Below are positions 18,696 to 28,409 of a DNA stretch of 64,000 bases, one piece after another. The DNA is from Gammaproteobacteria bacterium (lineage in GTDB: Bacteria; Pseudomonadota; Gammaproteobacteria; Steroidobacterales; GCA-2729495). Made by a program: the position numbers and the translations under genes. The notes beneath the pieces were generated by a model. The model was not told where the DNA came from. It did not search any database and saw only the letters and a program-made list of their open reading frames with translations. Numbering within the stretch: position 1 is the stretch's first letter; every line of letters begins with the position of its first letter. The stretch covers positions 248,001 through 312,000 of the forward strand of contig CP129466.1 of assembly GCA_030583605.1 (NCBI GenBank), read 5' to 3'.

Positions 18696-20506
18696 ACGCG
18701 CCCCTGCTGGCGGTGCACGGGCTCGACATACGCTTCGCCACGCCCGGTGGCGAGGTGCACGCCGTGCGCGCGCTGGATTTCCAGGTGGCCGCCGGAGAAA
18801 CGCTCGGCATCGTCGGCGAGTCCGGCTCGGGCAAGAGCCAGGCCGTGCTCGCGCTGCTCGGCCTGCTGGCCGACAACGGTCGGGCGAGCGGCCGCGCGCT
18901 GTTCGAGGGCCGGGATCTGCTGGCGCTCGATGAGCCCGGGCTCAACCGGGTGCGCGGCGCACGCATTGCCATGGTGTTCCAGGATCCGATGACCTCGCTG
19001 AACCCCTACGTCACGATCGGGCGGCAGATGGCCCTCGTGCTGCGCGAGCACCGGCGCCTGTCCGCCGCCGAGGCCGAGCGCGAATGCATGGCGCTGCTCG
19101 AGGCGGTCGAGATCCCGGAACCGGCGCGGCGTTTGCGCATGTATCCGCACGAGCTCTCCGGTGGCATGCGCCAGCGCGTGATGATCGCGGCGGCGCTGTC
19201 GTGCCGGCCTGCGCTGCTGATCGCCGATGAACCGACCACCGCGCTCGACGTGACGGTACAGGCGCAGATCCTCGCCCTGATGAAGGAGCTGCGCACGCGC
19301 TACGGCACCGCCATCATCCTGATCAGCCACGATTTTTCCGTCGTCGCCGGGCTCGCGGACCGGGTCCTGGTGATGCAGCGGGGAGCGTGCCGTGAAGAAG
19401 GCACGGCGGAGCAAATCTACTTCGCGCCGCGGGACGCTTACACGCGCACGCTGCTCGCCGCCGTGCCGCGGCTGGACCGACCGGGCGCACTGCCCGCGCC
19501 ACGCACACCCGGGCGCACTCAGGCTGCGGCCAATCCACTGCTTCGGGTCAGCGATCTTCAGGTGGAGTTCGGGGTGGCGGAGGGCGCCCTGCTGGCGCGG
19601 CGTGCCCGGCTGCGGGCACTCTCCGGCGTCAGCTTCGAACTGGCGGCCGGCGAAGTGCTCGGGGTGGTCGGTGAATCCGGTTGCGGCAAGTCCACGCTCG
19701 GGCGCGCAGTTCTGCGCCTGGTGCCGATCGCTGCCGGGCAGGTGAGCTTTCTCGGTCGCAACCTGGTGTCGATGTCGCGCCCGGAACTCGATGCCCTGCG
19801 GCGCGACCTGCAGATCGTGTTCCAGGATCCGCTGGCCTCGCTCAACCCGCGCATGACCGTGCGCGACATCGTCGCTGAGCCGCTGGAAACGTTCGAGCCG
19901 AGCATGAGCGATGGCGAGCGGACCAACCAGGTTGCCGAAATGCTGAGCCGCGTCGGCCTCGACCCGTCGCACATGCACCGCTATCCGCATCAGTTCTCCG
20001 GCGGCCAGTGCCAGCGCGTCGCGATTGCGCGGGCGCTGATCACCCGGCCACGGCTGGTGATCTGCGACGAGGCGGTCAGCGCGCTGGACGTCTCCGTGCG
20101 CGCGCAGATCCTGAAGCTGCTGCTGGAACTGCGGCGCCTGCTGGACCTCTCGCTGATTTTCATCGGTCACGACCTGGCGGTGATCCGCCAGGTCAGCCAG
20201 CGGGTGATGGTGATGTACCTCGGTCGGGTGATGGAGGTCGCGCCGGCGAATGAATTGTTCACCCGGCCCCGCCACCCCTACACCCGAGCGCTGATGGCGG
20301 CCGCGCCGGTGCCGGACCCGCGCATCGAGCGTTCGCGCGACCGCCAGGGGCTGGGCGGGGAACTGCCCTCCGCCGTGTCACCGCCCTCGGGCTGCGTGTT
20401 CCGGACCCGCTGCGCCTACGCGGTGCCCGCCTGCGTGGCGACGGTACCCGCGCTGGAGCCCAGCGGTGATGCGTGGGTCGCCTGCCTGCGGGCGGGGGAG
20501 ATCTGA
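18692..20506 (+). CDS. Fused oligopeptide ABC transporter ATPase (OppD-OppF)
   Basis: One 604-residue polypeptide contains two complete ABC ATPase modules. The OppD-like half has Walker A GESGSGKS (42-49), signature LSGGMRQR near 155 and Walker B LLIADEPTTALD. The OppF-like half begins near 285 and has GESGCGKS near 327, signature FSGGQCQR and LVICDEAVSALD. A Cys-containing oligopeptide/dipeptide C-terminal motif is present around FRTRCAYAVPACV. Most enteric Opp systems use separate OppD and OppF; this fused layout resembles YejF and GsiA. It powers import through OppB-OppC. It is the last gene of the operon. Confidence 0.95.
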   Translation: MNAPLLAVHGLDIRFATPGGEVHAVRALDFQVAAGETLGIVGESGSGKSQAVLALLGLLADNGRASGRALFEGRDLLALDEPGLNRVRGARIAMVFQDPMTSLNPYVTIGRQMALVLREHRRLSAAEAERECMALLEAVEIPEPARRLRMYPHELSGGMRQRVMIAAALSCRPALLIADEPTTALDVTVQAQILALMKELRTRYGTAIILISHDFSVVAGLADRVLVMQRGACREEGTAEQIYFAPRDAYTRTLLAAVPRLDRPGALPAPRTPGRTQAAANPLLRVSDLQVEFGVAEGALLARRARLRALSGVSFELAAGEVLGVVGESGCGKSTLGRAVLRLVPIAAGQVSFLGRNLVSMSRPELDALRRDLQIVFQDPLASLNPRMTVRDIVAEPLETFEPSMSDGERTNQVAEMLSRVGLDPSHMHRYPHQFSGGQCQRVAIARALITRPRLVICDEAVSALDVSVRAQILKLLLELRRLLDLSLIFIGHDLAVIRQVSQRVMVMYLGRVMEVAPANELFTRPRHPYTRALMAAAPVPDPRIERSRDRQGLGGELPSAVSPPSGCVFRTRCAYAVPACVATVPALEPSGDAWVACLRAGEI

Positions 20507-20575
20507 GCCCTATAACTATAGTTAAAACAATGAATTAACAATGCAGTTATTTGACACTGTCAAATCTGAATCACA
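20507..20575. promoter_or_regulatory. AT-rich island with two palindromes after opp
   Basis: Directly after the opp ATPase gene the composition turns sharply AT-rich. Two perfect palindromes lie there: TAACTATAGTTA (20513-20524) and ATTTGAC-ACT-GTCAAAT (20549-20565). The second could be a small terminator hairpin or an operator half-site pair; TTGACA also appears within it. The remaining sequence to 20686 is GC-rich, and nothing else was recognised. Confidence 0.45.
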
Positions 20576-20686
20576 CTGCACCGAGCGGACCAGGCGAGCA
20601 CGGCTCGGGCGATGCGGTGAAGATCGGCGCCGGCGCGGGTTGGGCACTGCGCGGCTGACGTCCGCGCAGCAGTTTTGAGATAGGTG

Positions 20687-21430
20687 CTACGGAGCCTCCA
20701 GGTCGAAGGTCGCGTTCACCCGGGCTTCAAACTCCAGGCTGCCGGGCTGATAGCTGGCCGCGCCACGGGCGTCGGCTTGCGCCGCCATCGCAGCGACCTC
20801 CATCCGCGGCATGGGCATCGGCATGGGTGGTGGCGGCGACGCATCCGCGGCGACGAGTTGTCGCAGCGTGCCGAGCTTCATGCCAAGGGTCTCGGCGATG
20901 GCGCGCGCGTTCGCTTCGGCGTCCCTCGCGGCCGCGGCGAGGGCCTGGCGGTTCAGATCGCGGCGTTTCGAGCTGTCGAGCACTGGCGGGGCGACGTTGT
21001 TCACGCCGGCGCTCACCGCCCCTTCGATCAGGGCGCCGAGCTGGTCCAGGTCGGTGACTTCGACCTCGAGCTGGCGCTGCACCAGGTAACCCGTCAGCAC
21101 CTGCTGGTTGGTCGCTTTGTCCCAGCGATACTCGGGATTGACGAAGGCCGCCGTAGTGCGAACCTTGTTGCGCTCGATGCCGAGTTGTTTGGTGAGCGCC
21201 AGGAAGCGCTCCACGACGGCGACGGCCTGGGCGCGTGCCTTGTCCATTGCAGGGTCGGATTTCTGCACGGTGAGCTGCACGCGCGCCTTGTCGGGTTCGC
21301 CGGTGACGGAGCCCGTGCCGGCCACGGTCACGCTGCGGGGCTGCGCGCCCTGCAGCAGGGTGGTTTCGGCGGCGGCTGCACCGGGCAGCGACAGCAGTAC
21401 GGCGATGACGGTCAGCGGCAGGTGTCGCAT
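20687..21430 (-). CDS. SIMPL-domain (DUF541, YggE-like) periplasmic protein
   Basis: This is a 247-residue protein with a signal peptide (MRHLPLTVIAVLLSLPGAAA). It continues with the SIMPL/DUF541 pattern: SVTVAGTGSVTGEPDKARVQ near the N-terminus, YLVQRQLEVEVTDLDQLG in the middle, and an ARDAEANARAIAETLG helix. E. coli YggE of this family lowers oxidative stress by an unknown mechanism. A Pro/Met repeat (PPPPMPMPMPRM) precedes the last strand. It is divergent from the cytochrome gene at 21562, with only about 130 bp between, so the two may share a control region. Confidence 0.88.
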   Translation of the reverse strand: MRHLPLTVIAVLLSLPGAAAAETTLLQGAQPRSVTVAGTGSVTGEPDKARVQLTVQKSDPAMDKARAQAVAVVERFLALTKQLGIERNKVRTTAAFVNPEYRWDKATNQQVLTGYLVQRQLEVEVTDLDQLGALIEGAVSAGVNNVAPPVLDSSKRRDLNRQALAAAARDAEANARAIAETLGMKLGTLRQLVAADASPPPPMPMPMPRMEVAAMAAQADARGAASYQPGSLEFEARVNATFDLEAP

Positions 21431-21561
21431 GACAATGCTCCGGGGTTTCAGGCGATTGGCCGCATTCCGGCGGCTGGAATTGGCGAGCGACTCACACTAA
21501 CATACCGCGGCTCCGAGGCGGCGATCGCCCCCTCCGGGGGTGATTCACCGAGGTTTTGTCG

Positions 21562-22164
21562 ATGCCGCTTCGTCATGTGCTGACTTTCGTTGTTCTCGCC
21601 GCGATCTGGACGTCGGCCAACGCGGCCGGCGACCCGGCAAAGGGTGCCGAACTCGCGACCACCTGCATGGGCTGTCACGGCATCGCGGGCTACCGCAACG
21701 CCTATCCGTCCTACCGCGTGCCGAAACTCGGCGGCCAGAACGCCGATTACCTCGTGGTTGCCCTGCAGGAATACCGCGCGAAGACCCGTCCACACCCGAC
21801 GATGCGGGCGCAGGCGGCATCGCTGTCCGACCAGGACATGCAGGATATCGCGGCGTTTTTCGCCTCCCAGGGCGGCCCCCAAGCTGCGGACGTGGTGTCC
21901 GGCGGGCGCGCCGCGGCGGGCAAGGAAAAAGCGGCCGTCTGCGCGGCCTGTCACGGCGAAGCGGGCATCAGCTCGGCGCCGACCTGGCCGAACCTCGCCG
22001 GGCAGCATCGCGACTACCTCCAGCACGCCCTCACGCGCTACCGGGAAAAAGGGCGCCAGGATCCGGTCATGCAAGGCCAGGCGGCCGCGCTCAGCGATCA
22101 GGACATCAGCGACCTGGCGGCCTTCTTTGCCGCCCAGCACGGCTTGTTCACCACGCATCACTAG
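21562..22164 (+). CDS. Cytochrome c4-like diheme protein
   Basis: This is a periplasmic electron carrier with two class I c-type haem domains. The signal peptide (to about Ala22) is followed by haem motifs CMGCH (35-39) and CAACH (127-131), with Met ligands likely in the later PTMRAQA and PVMQGQA segments. ATG 21562 is preferred over TTG 21556 because GAGG lies 8 nt upstream of the ATG but only 2 nt from the TTG. This gives 200 residues, the usual c4 length. Cytochrome c4 typically feeds terminal oxidases. No oxidase genes are adjacent. Confidence 0.93.
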   Translation: MPLRHVLTFVVLAAIWTSANAAGDPAKGAELATTCMGCHGIAGYRNAYPSYRVPKLGGQNADYLVVALQEYRAKTRPHPTMRAQAASLSDQDMQDIAAFFASQGGPQAADVVSGGRAAAGKEKAAVCAACHGEAGISSAPTWPNLAGQHRDYLQHALTRYREKGRQDPVMQGQAAALSDQDISDLAAFFAAQHGLFTTHH

Positions 22165-22176
22165 CGATCGCGGCCA

Positions 22177-22250
22177 CGGGGACGGTTCACTCAGTTCCCT
22201 TGGTCGCCCGCAAGCCGTAGCCTTGCCGGGAATTGAGTGAACGGTCCCCG
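22177..22250. repeat. Long inverted repeat between cytochrome c4 and acuI genes
   Basis: Arms 22177-22199 and 22228-22250 (23 bp, two mismatches, one G-T pairable) enclose a 28-nt loop. The arms contain GGTTCACTCA and its counterpart. It resembles REP/RAYT-border style repeats and would also form a strong terminator stem for the cytochrome gene. It ends 10 bp before the acuI ATG. Confidence 0.75.
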
Positions 22251-22260
22251 CTTTCCCGAC

Positions 22261-23253
22261 ATGGCAGCTGACTTCAAGGCATTCCGAGTTCATCTGGAAA
22301 ACGACCGGATCGTCGCGCGGCTCGAGCGCATCCGCCTCGACGAGCTCACGCCGGGCGAAGTCGTGATCCGCGGCGCCTGGTCCGGTATCAACTACAAGGA
22401 CGCGCTGGCAGCTACCGGTAAAGGCAGGATTCTGCGCCGCTTCCCGCTGGTGGCCGGCGTGGACATCTCCGGCACGGTCGAGACCTCCAGCGATCCGCGC
22501 TTCCGGCACGGCGATCCGGTGGTGGTCATCGGCAGCGGGCTCAGCGAGTCCACGGACGGCGGTTTCACCCAGTTCGCCCGGGTGCGCGCCGACGCCGTCC
22601 AGCCGCTGCCGGCGGGTCTCGACCTGCGCGCGGCGATGGCGATCGGCACCGCCGGTTTTACCGCGGCGCTGGCCCTGCACCGCATGGAACAGCTCGACCA
22701 GCGCCCGGCGCTCGGCCCGATCGCGGTGACCGGCGCGACCGGAGGCGTCGGCAGCGTGACCATCGATATCTTCAGCGGCCGAGGTTATGACGTGACTGCG
22801 CTGACCCACAAGGCGGAGGCGACCGACTACCTGCGTTCCCTCGGCGCCGCGGACGTGCAGGTGCTCAGTGGTATGTCGCTCGGCAACCGGCCGCTGGAAA
22901 AGGCCCTCTGGGGCGGCGCCGTGGACAGCCTCGGCGGTGACGTGCTCGCCTGGCTGACGCGCACCACGGTGCCGTTCGGCACCATCGCGAGCATCGGGCT
23001 TGCGGCCGGAGCGCAGCTCGCGACGACGGTGATGCCGTTCATCCTGCGTGGCGTGAGCCTGCTCGGCATCAACTCAAATGAAATCCCGCACGATCTGCGG
23101 CTGGCGATCTGGCGGCGCCTGGGGACTGATCTGCGGCCGTCGCGACTGGATCGCATTGTGCGCTGCGAGGTGGCACTCGATGATCTGCCCGGGTGCTTCG
23201 AGGAGTACATCGCCGGGCGCATTACCGGGCGCACCCTGGTACGGCTCGATTGA
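22261..23253 (+). CDS. acuI: Acrylyl-CoA reductase (NADPH)-like zinc-free alcohol dehydrogenase family protein
   Basis: This is an MDR-superfamily quinone-oxidoreductase-like enzyme of the YhdH/AcuI group, which reduces acrylyl-CoA to propionyl-CoA with NADPH. It is 330 residues from ATG 22261 (E. coli YhdH 324). SGINYKDALAATGKG at 41-55 is diagnostic, and the nucleotide-binding motif TGATGGVGS is at 157-165. No structural or catalytic zinc ligands are evident. A GTG at 22237 is in frame but lies inside the inverted repeat, so the ATG is preferred. Substrate is inferred from family. Confidence 0.88.
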   Translation: MAADFKAFRVHLENDRIVARLERIRLDELTPGEVVIRGAWSGINYKDALAATGKGRILRRFPLVAGVDISGTVETSSDPRFRHGDPVVVIGSGLSESTDGGFTQFARVRADAVQPLPAGLDLRAAMAIGTAGFTAALALHRMEQLDQRPALGPIAVTGATGGVGSVTIDIFSGRGYDVTALTHKAEATDYLRSLGAADVQVLSGMSLGNRPLEKALWGGAVDSLGGDVLAWLTRTTVPFGTIASIGLAAGAQLATTVMPFILRGVSLLGINSNEIPHDLRLAIWRRLGTDLRPSRLDRIVRCEVALDDLPGCFEEYIAGRITGRTLVRLD

Positions 23254-23304
23254 CCGGCGCCGCCGGGCGCTTGCCCGGTTCGCCGAGGGTATGCTGCCAG
23301 GACC

Positions 23305-23973
23305 ATGGTCGATCGCAATCCGGCGCCAGGTCCTTTGCCAGCCGAGGTCGGGCGCTGCCTCGATGCCGGCCTGGCGCAACTCGGTGTGCCGGACAGCGCC
23401 GGCCGGGCAGCCGCGCTGGTGCGCTATCTCGAGTTGCTGCAGCGCTGGAACCGGGCCTACAACCTGACGAGCGTGACCGAACCCCGTGACATGGCCGTGC
23501 GACACATACTCGACTCCGTCAGCGCCCGGCCGTTCCTGGCAGGGGCCCGCGTGCTCGACGCCGGCAGCGGCGCCGGGCTGCCCGGCATTCCGCTGGCGCT
23601 GCTCGAGCCCGCGCGGCATTTCACCCTGCTCGACTCCGTGGGCAAGAAGGTGAGCTTCCTGCGCCAGGCGGTGCTGGAGCTGCGGCTCGCGAACGCGACC
23701 CCGGTACAGGCGCGGCTGGAGAACTGGGACGCTGCGCTGGCGTTCGACACCGTCATCTGTCGCGCGCTGGGCACGCTCACGGCGTTTGCGAGCCTGTGCG
23801 GGCGATTGCTCGCACCCGGCGGCCGGCTGGTCGCCATGAAAGGCCGTTTTCCGCGCGAGGAGCTCGACGAGCTGCCACGCCCCTGGCGCGTGGTCGAAGC
23901 GCGCCGGGTCACCGTGCCGGGGCTCGAGGCCGAACGTCATTTCGTGGTGCTGGAGCACGGCAGCGATGGCTAG
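23305..23973 (+). CDS. rsmG: 16S rRNA (guanine527-N7)-methyltransferase RsmG
   Basis: RsmG methylates G527 in the 530 loop of 16S rRNA; loss confers low-level streptomycin resistance. The 222 residues carry YLELLQRWNRAYNLTSV near the N-terminus and the SAM-binding DAGSGAGLPG at 85-94. It overlaps parA by 8 bp, consistent with the rsmG-parA-parB transcript common near origins. In most relatives it follows mnmG directly. Here about 8.3 kb (opp, SIMPL, cytochrome and acuI genes) separates them. Confidence 0.97.
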   Translation: MVDRNPAPGPLPAEVGRCLDAGLAQLGVPDSAGRAAALVRYLELLQRWNRAYNLTSVTEPRDMAVRHILDSVSARPFLAGARVLDAGSGAGLPGIPLALLEPARHFTLLDSVGKKVSFLRQAVLELRLANATPVQARLENWDAALAFDTVICRALGTLTAFASLCGRLLAPGGRLVAMKGRFPREELDELPRPWRVVEARRVTVPGLEAERHFVVLEHGSDG

Positions 23974-24733
23974 CATCGTTGCGATCACCAACCAGAAAGG
24001 CGGCGTCGGCAAGACCACGACGGCGGTGAACCTGGCCGCGGCACTAGCCGGCGCCGAGAAGCGCGTGCTGCTGGTCGACCTCGACCCGCAGGGCAACGCA
24101 ACCACCGGTTGCGGCCTGGACAAGCAGTCGCTCGAGCAGACCGCCTGCGACGTGTTGCTGGGCGAAGCGGCCGCGCAGGATGCCATCGTCTCCGTCCAGG
24201 AAGGGCAGTTCGACCTCATGCCGGCGAACTCCGACCTCACCGCGGCGGAGGTGCGCCTGATCCAGGAGATCGGTCGTGAAATGCGCCTGAAAAAGGCGCT
24301 CGAACCGGTACGCGGGCTCTACGACTACGTGCTGATCGACTGCCCGCCGTCCATCAACACGCTCACCCTGAATGCGCTGACGGCGGCCGACGGCGTGCTG
24401 ATCCCGATCCAGTGCGAGTACTACGCCCTCGAGGGATTGTCGTCGCTGCTCGAGACCATCAAGCAGGTGCGCAACACGGTCAACAACGACCTGCGCATCG
24501 AGGGCCTGCTGCGCACCATGTACGACCCGCGCAACCGGCTGGCTGCCGAGGTTTCCAACCAGCTCCTCAAGCACTTCAAGGACAAGGTCTACGAGGCGAT
24601 CATCCCGCGCAACGTGCGCCTGGCCGAGGCGCCGAGCTTCGGCCTGTCGGCGATCGTGCACGACCGGGGTTCGCGCGGGGCACAGGCCTACGTGCAACTG
24701 GCCGAGGAGATGATCCGCCGCGACGTGGCCTGA
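23966..24733 (+). CDS. parA: Chromosome-partitioning ATPase ParA (Soj)
   Basis: ParA is the deviant Walker-type ATPase that moves ParB-parS complexes and thus segregates the origin. The 255 residues begin MASIVAITNQKGGVGKTTTA with the deviant Walker A at 11-18, and contain LLVDLDPQGNATTG. There is no N-terminal HTH, as expected for a chromosomal ParA. It overlaps rsmG by 8 bp. Unusually, 424 bp of structured non-coding DNA lies before parB rather than the usual short gap or overlap. Confidence 0.97.
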   Translation: MASIVAITNQKGGVGKTTTAVNLAAALAGAEKRVLLVDLDPQGNATTGCGLDKQSLEQTACDVLLGEAAAQDAIVSVQEGQFDLMPANSDLTAAEVRLIQEIGREMRLKKALEPVRGLYDYVLIDCPPSINTLTLNALTAADGVLIPIQCEYYALEGLSSLLETIKQVRNTVNNDLRIEGLLRTMYDPRNRLAAEVSNQLLKHFKDKVYEAIIPRNVRLAEAPSFGLSAIVHDRGSRGAQAYVQLAEEMIRRDVA

Positions 24734-24755
24734 GATCCTGGTCGTTCCGTGGGGC

Positions 24756-24778
24756 GCGCGGGGAGAAACACCCCGCGC
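24756..24778 (+). terminator. Hairpin after parA, weak terminator candidate
   Basis: GCGCGGGG (24756-24763) and CCCCGCGC (24771-24778) form a perfect 8-bp stem with a 7-nt loop, 22 bp after the parA stop. The trailing sequence CTGTTAT is not a real U-tract. It may attenuate transcription from parA into parB. Confidence 0.4.
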
Positions 24779-24788
24779 CTGTTATGGC

Positions 24789-25066
24789 GGCGGCAACCGT
24801 GGCGCGCCGTTCGTCGGACATCCCTGTCCTCCTCACTGCGGGTTCCGCCGGCTGCTGCCGCCATCCGGTAGCTTGCTCCTGCTTCAGCGCATCGGCTCCG
24901 CGGGACGGAGGGGTGGCGGGCGGCGTTGAGCACGAGCGAAGCAGGGACAGCGGCAGCGAGTGCGATTCGCTCCGAGCCGGCCATGGACGGCCGGCGAGGT
25001 TTAGCCCGCGGCCCCTCCGTCCCGTGGAGATCCGCCACCGGATCGCGGCGCGCCACGGTTGCCGCC
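24789..25066. repeat. Palindrome-rich element with 21-bp terminal inverted repeats between parA and parB
   Basis: Perfect 21-bp inverted repeats (24789-24809 and 25046-25066) bound a 278-bp segment. Nested inside are a 13-bp inverted repeat (24901-24913 with 25012-25024; CGGGACGGAGGGG) and a tight hairpin GCCGGCC/GGCCGGC at 24976-24995. No convincing protein is encoded. The layout fits a MITE-like or REP-cluster element, or a large folded leader upstream of parB. It accounts for the unusual distance between the two partition genes. No target duplication was identified. Confidence 0.65.
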
Positions 25067-25157
25067 ATCACCGGCCGGACGTTTCACCGGGCGCGCCCGG
25101 CGCAGTGGGGTTGGCGCTAGAATGCCGCGCATCTTCGGCGGCACGACCGGCGGCACC

Positions 25158-26051
25158 ATGAGCGCCAAACGAACAGGACTCGGACGCGGACTCGAAGCCC
25201 TGCTGGGAGACGCAGGTTCGCCGGTGAGGCCGGTGCAGACGCAGGCGAAGGAAGGCCTGCGCCAGATCCCGGTCGAACTGCTGGAGCGCGGCCGCTACCA
25301 GCCCCGCCAGGACATGCACCAGGAATCACTCGAGGACCTGGCCCGCTCGATCAAGGCACAGGGCCTGGTGCAGCCGATCGTGGTGCGGCCGTTGCCGGGC
25401 GTCGTCACGAGCGGTGAGACGCGCTACGAGATCATCGCCGGCGAACGGCGCTGGCGGGCGGCGCAGATTGCCGGGCTCGCGACCGTGCCGGCGGTCGTGC
25501 GGCAGATTCCGGATTCGGCGGTCATCGCCCAGGCGCTCATCGAGAACATCCAGCGCGAAAACCTCAACCCGCTGGAGGAGGCGCAGGCGATCCAGCGCCT
25601 GTTGAACGAATTCCAGCTGACGCACCAGGACGCAGCCGATGCGATCGGCCGGTCGCGGGCGGCGGTGAGCAACCTGCTCCGGCTGCTCGATCTCGGCGAG
25701 CCGGCGCGCACGCTGCTGCGGGCGGGCTCCCTGGAAATGGGCCACGCGCGGGCGCTCCTGGCCATCAGCGACGCGCGCATGCAGGCCGAGGTCGCCGCGC
25801 TGGTCGCGAAGAAGAGCCTGTCCGTGCGCGAGACCGAGGCGCTGGTGCGCCGGGTCCTCGACGGCGGCACGGCCACGCGTCGCAGCGCATCCGGCCGGGC
25901 CGATCCCGACATCCAGCGGCTGGAGAACGAGATTTCCGACCGCCTCGGTGCAAAAGTCGCCATCCAGCACGGCGCCAAGGGCCGCGGCAAGCTGGTGGTC
26001 GCCTACAACAGCCTCGACGAGCTCGACGGTATCCTCGCCCACATTCGTTAG
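25158..26051 (+). CDS. parB: Chromosome-partitioning protein ParB (Spo0J)
   Basis: ParB is the CTP-dependent sliding clamp that loads at parS and organises the origin region. From ATG 25158 (MSAKRTGLGRGLEALLGDAG) it has 297 residues. The N-terminal ParA-interacting peptide is followed by the CTP-binding box GERRWRAA (95-102), ENIQRENLNPLEEA from 129, a helix-turn-helix near 160-180, and a C-terminal dimerisation domain. An in-frame upstream extension exists but runs into the palindromic element and is unlikely. Two perfect parS sites are found in recF at 1770 and 2382. Confidence 0.97.
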   Translation: MSAKRTGLGRGLEALLGDAGSPVRPVQTQAKEGLRQIPVELLERGRYQPRQDMHQESLEDLARSIKAQGLVQPIVVRPLPGVVTSGETRYEIIAGERRWRAAQIAGLATVPAVVRQIPDSAVIAQALIENIQRENLNPLEEAQAIQRLLNEFQLTHQDAADAIGRSRAAVSNLLRLLDLGEPARTLLRAGSLEMGHARALLAISDARMQAEVAALVAKKSLSVRETEALVRRVLDGGTATRRSASGRADPDIQRLENEISDRLGAKVAIQHGAKGRGKLVVAYNSLDELDGILAHIR

Positions 26052-26130
26052 CCGGCCTGACGGTCCCGGGCCACGCAGCACCGCTGGCCGAAGCCGCCCC
26101 CGGCAGCGGCGGGAGTCGCCGCTGTGGCGC

Positions 26131-26159
26131 TTGAAACCGGGGGGCGGTCTCAATAGAAT
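26131..26159 (+). promoter_or_regulatory. Probable sigma70 promoter of the atp operon
   Basis: TTGAAA (26131-26136), a 17-bp spacer and TAGAAT (26154-26159) form a good sigma70-type promoter 124 bp upstream of the atpI start. It is the best promoter match seen in the spacer between parB and atpI. Confidence 0.65.
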
Positions 26160-26170
26160 TCCGCGGCTTT

Positions 26171-26188
26171 CCAGCGCGAAAGCGCTGG
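26171..26188 (+). repeat. GAAA-tetraloop hairpin in the atp leader
   Basis: CCAGCGC-GAAA-GCGCTGG is a perfect 7-bp stem capped by a GNRA tetraloop, about 12 bp downstream of the predicted -10. It would lie at the 5' end of the atp mRNA, where it could stabilise the transcript. Function is inferred. Confidence 0.5.
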
Positions 26189-26282
26189 CACGATGCCACC
26201 GCCGCCGGGCAGCCGGTGCGCTGTGGCTTTTTTGCTCCCACGCGATGCGCCCCGAAGGGGTTCGGCTTGCAGGCCGGGGTTG

Positions 26283-26717
26283 ATGCAACGGGCCGCATAC
26301 AGGTTTGCCGGCTGGCAGGTTGCACTGACGCTGGTAGCGGCCGCGGTCGCGGCGCTCGCCGGCGGACGTGCGGCGGCCGTCTCGGCCTTGCTTGGCGGCG
26401 GCATCGGCACGATCGCAGGGCTCTACCAGGCCCTGCGGATGTTCCGGGTGAGCGCAGCGGACGATCCGGCGCGGTTTTATCGCGGGGTCTGGGTGAGCGA
26501 AGCGGTGAAGATCCTGCTGACGGTAGCACTCTTCATCTTTGCGATCCGGGTGCTGCACCCGCAGTTCCTGCCGATGATCGGCGGTTACGCGGTTACCTTC
26601 ATCGCCTACTGGGCGGCCCTGGGGTCGGGCTACCCGTGGTTGCCGGACGTAACGGCGGCGAGCGAACGGCCCGTGGCGGCGGCGGAACGGCGGCTTGAAC
26701 GCGACAGCAGGTTGTGA
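26283..26717 (+). CDS. atpI: ATP synthase accessory protein I
   Basis: This is a small membrane protein that assists assembly of the c-ring. From ATG 26283 (MQRAAYRFAGWQVALTLV) it has 144 residues and four hydrophobic helices. The central segment GGGIGTIAGLYQALRMFRV is typical. The ATG is favoured over in-frame codons from 26193 because the upstream part is Pro/Arg-rich leader sequence. It is the first gene of the atp operon, and its TGA abuts the atpB ATG. Sequence conservation in this family is low; placement secures the call. Confidence 0.9.
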   Translation: MQRAAYRFAGWQVALTLVAAAVAALAGGRAAAVSALLGGGIGTIAGLYQALRMFRVSAADDPARFYRGVWVSEAVKILLTVALFIFAIRVLHPQFLPMIGGYAVTFIAYWAALGSGYPWLPDVTAASERPVAAAERRLERDSRL

Positions 26718-27560
<843 letters not shown>

Positions 27561-27601
27561 GGTTTTTTTCATCTTTTCGGCAACATCCTGATCCGAGCTA
27601 G

Positions 27602-27880
<279 letters not shown>

Positions 27881-27929
27881 GCGGCACGTCCGGAACGTAA
27901 CTCCGACGTTTAACAGACAGGGGCGCAGG

Positions 27930-28400
27930 ATGGATATCAACGCAACCATCATCGGGCAGACGATCGCGATGATCGTGTTCGTCTGGTTCTGCATGCGATT
28001 CGTCTGGCCGCCGATCCTGGGAATCATCGAGGAGCGCCAGACGAAGATCGCCGACGGGCTGGCCGCGGCCGACCGCGGCGCTCGCTCGCTGGAGGAAGCG
28101 CAGGTGCGCATCCAGTCGATGGTCGAGGATGCCCGTGGCCAGGCCCGCCAGATACTGGATCAGGCGCAGGTCCGTGCAAACGGCATCGTCGAGGAGGCGC
28201 GCTCGGGCGCCGAGCAGGAGCGCGATCGCATCATCCAGGCCGCCCGGGCCGACGTTGAACAGCAGATCAACAAGGCGCGCGACGAATTGCGCAGCCAGGT
28301 CGCCGCCATCGCGGTGGCCGGCGCCGAGAAGATCCTGGCTCGCGAGATCGATCCGCGAACGCACCAGGACATGCTCAGCAAGCTGGCGCAACAGATCTAG
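27930..28400 (+). CDS. atpF: ATP synthase F0 subunit b
   Basis: This is the peripheral stalk subunit that holds F1 against rotation. From ATG 27930 ([20 protein letters not shown]) it has 156 residues, the same as E. coli. One N-terminal membrane helix is followed by a long Ala/Glu/Arg/Gln-rich coiled coil containing the usual [18 protein letters not shown] stretch. An in-frame upstream extension overlaps atpE and is not used. Confidence 0.97.
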   Translation: MDINATIIGQTIAMIVFVWFCMRFVWPPILGIIEERQTKIADGLAAADRGARSLEEAQVRIQSMVEDARGQARQILDQAQVRANGIVEEARSGAEQERDRIIQAARADVEQQINKARDELRSQVAAIAVAGAEKILAREIDPRTHQDMLSKLAQQI

Positions 28401-28409
28401 GGACGCAGC

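Noticed and set aside
24600..25161. Several medium open frames between parA and parB
   Set aside because: They have Arg/Ala/Pro-rich composition typical of random frames in GC-rich DNA and run across nested palindromes. No recognisable domain was seen.
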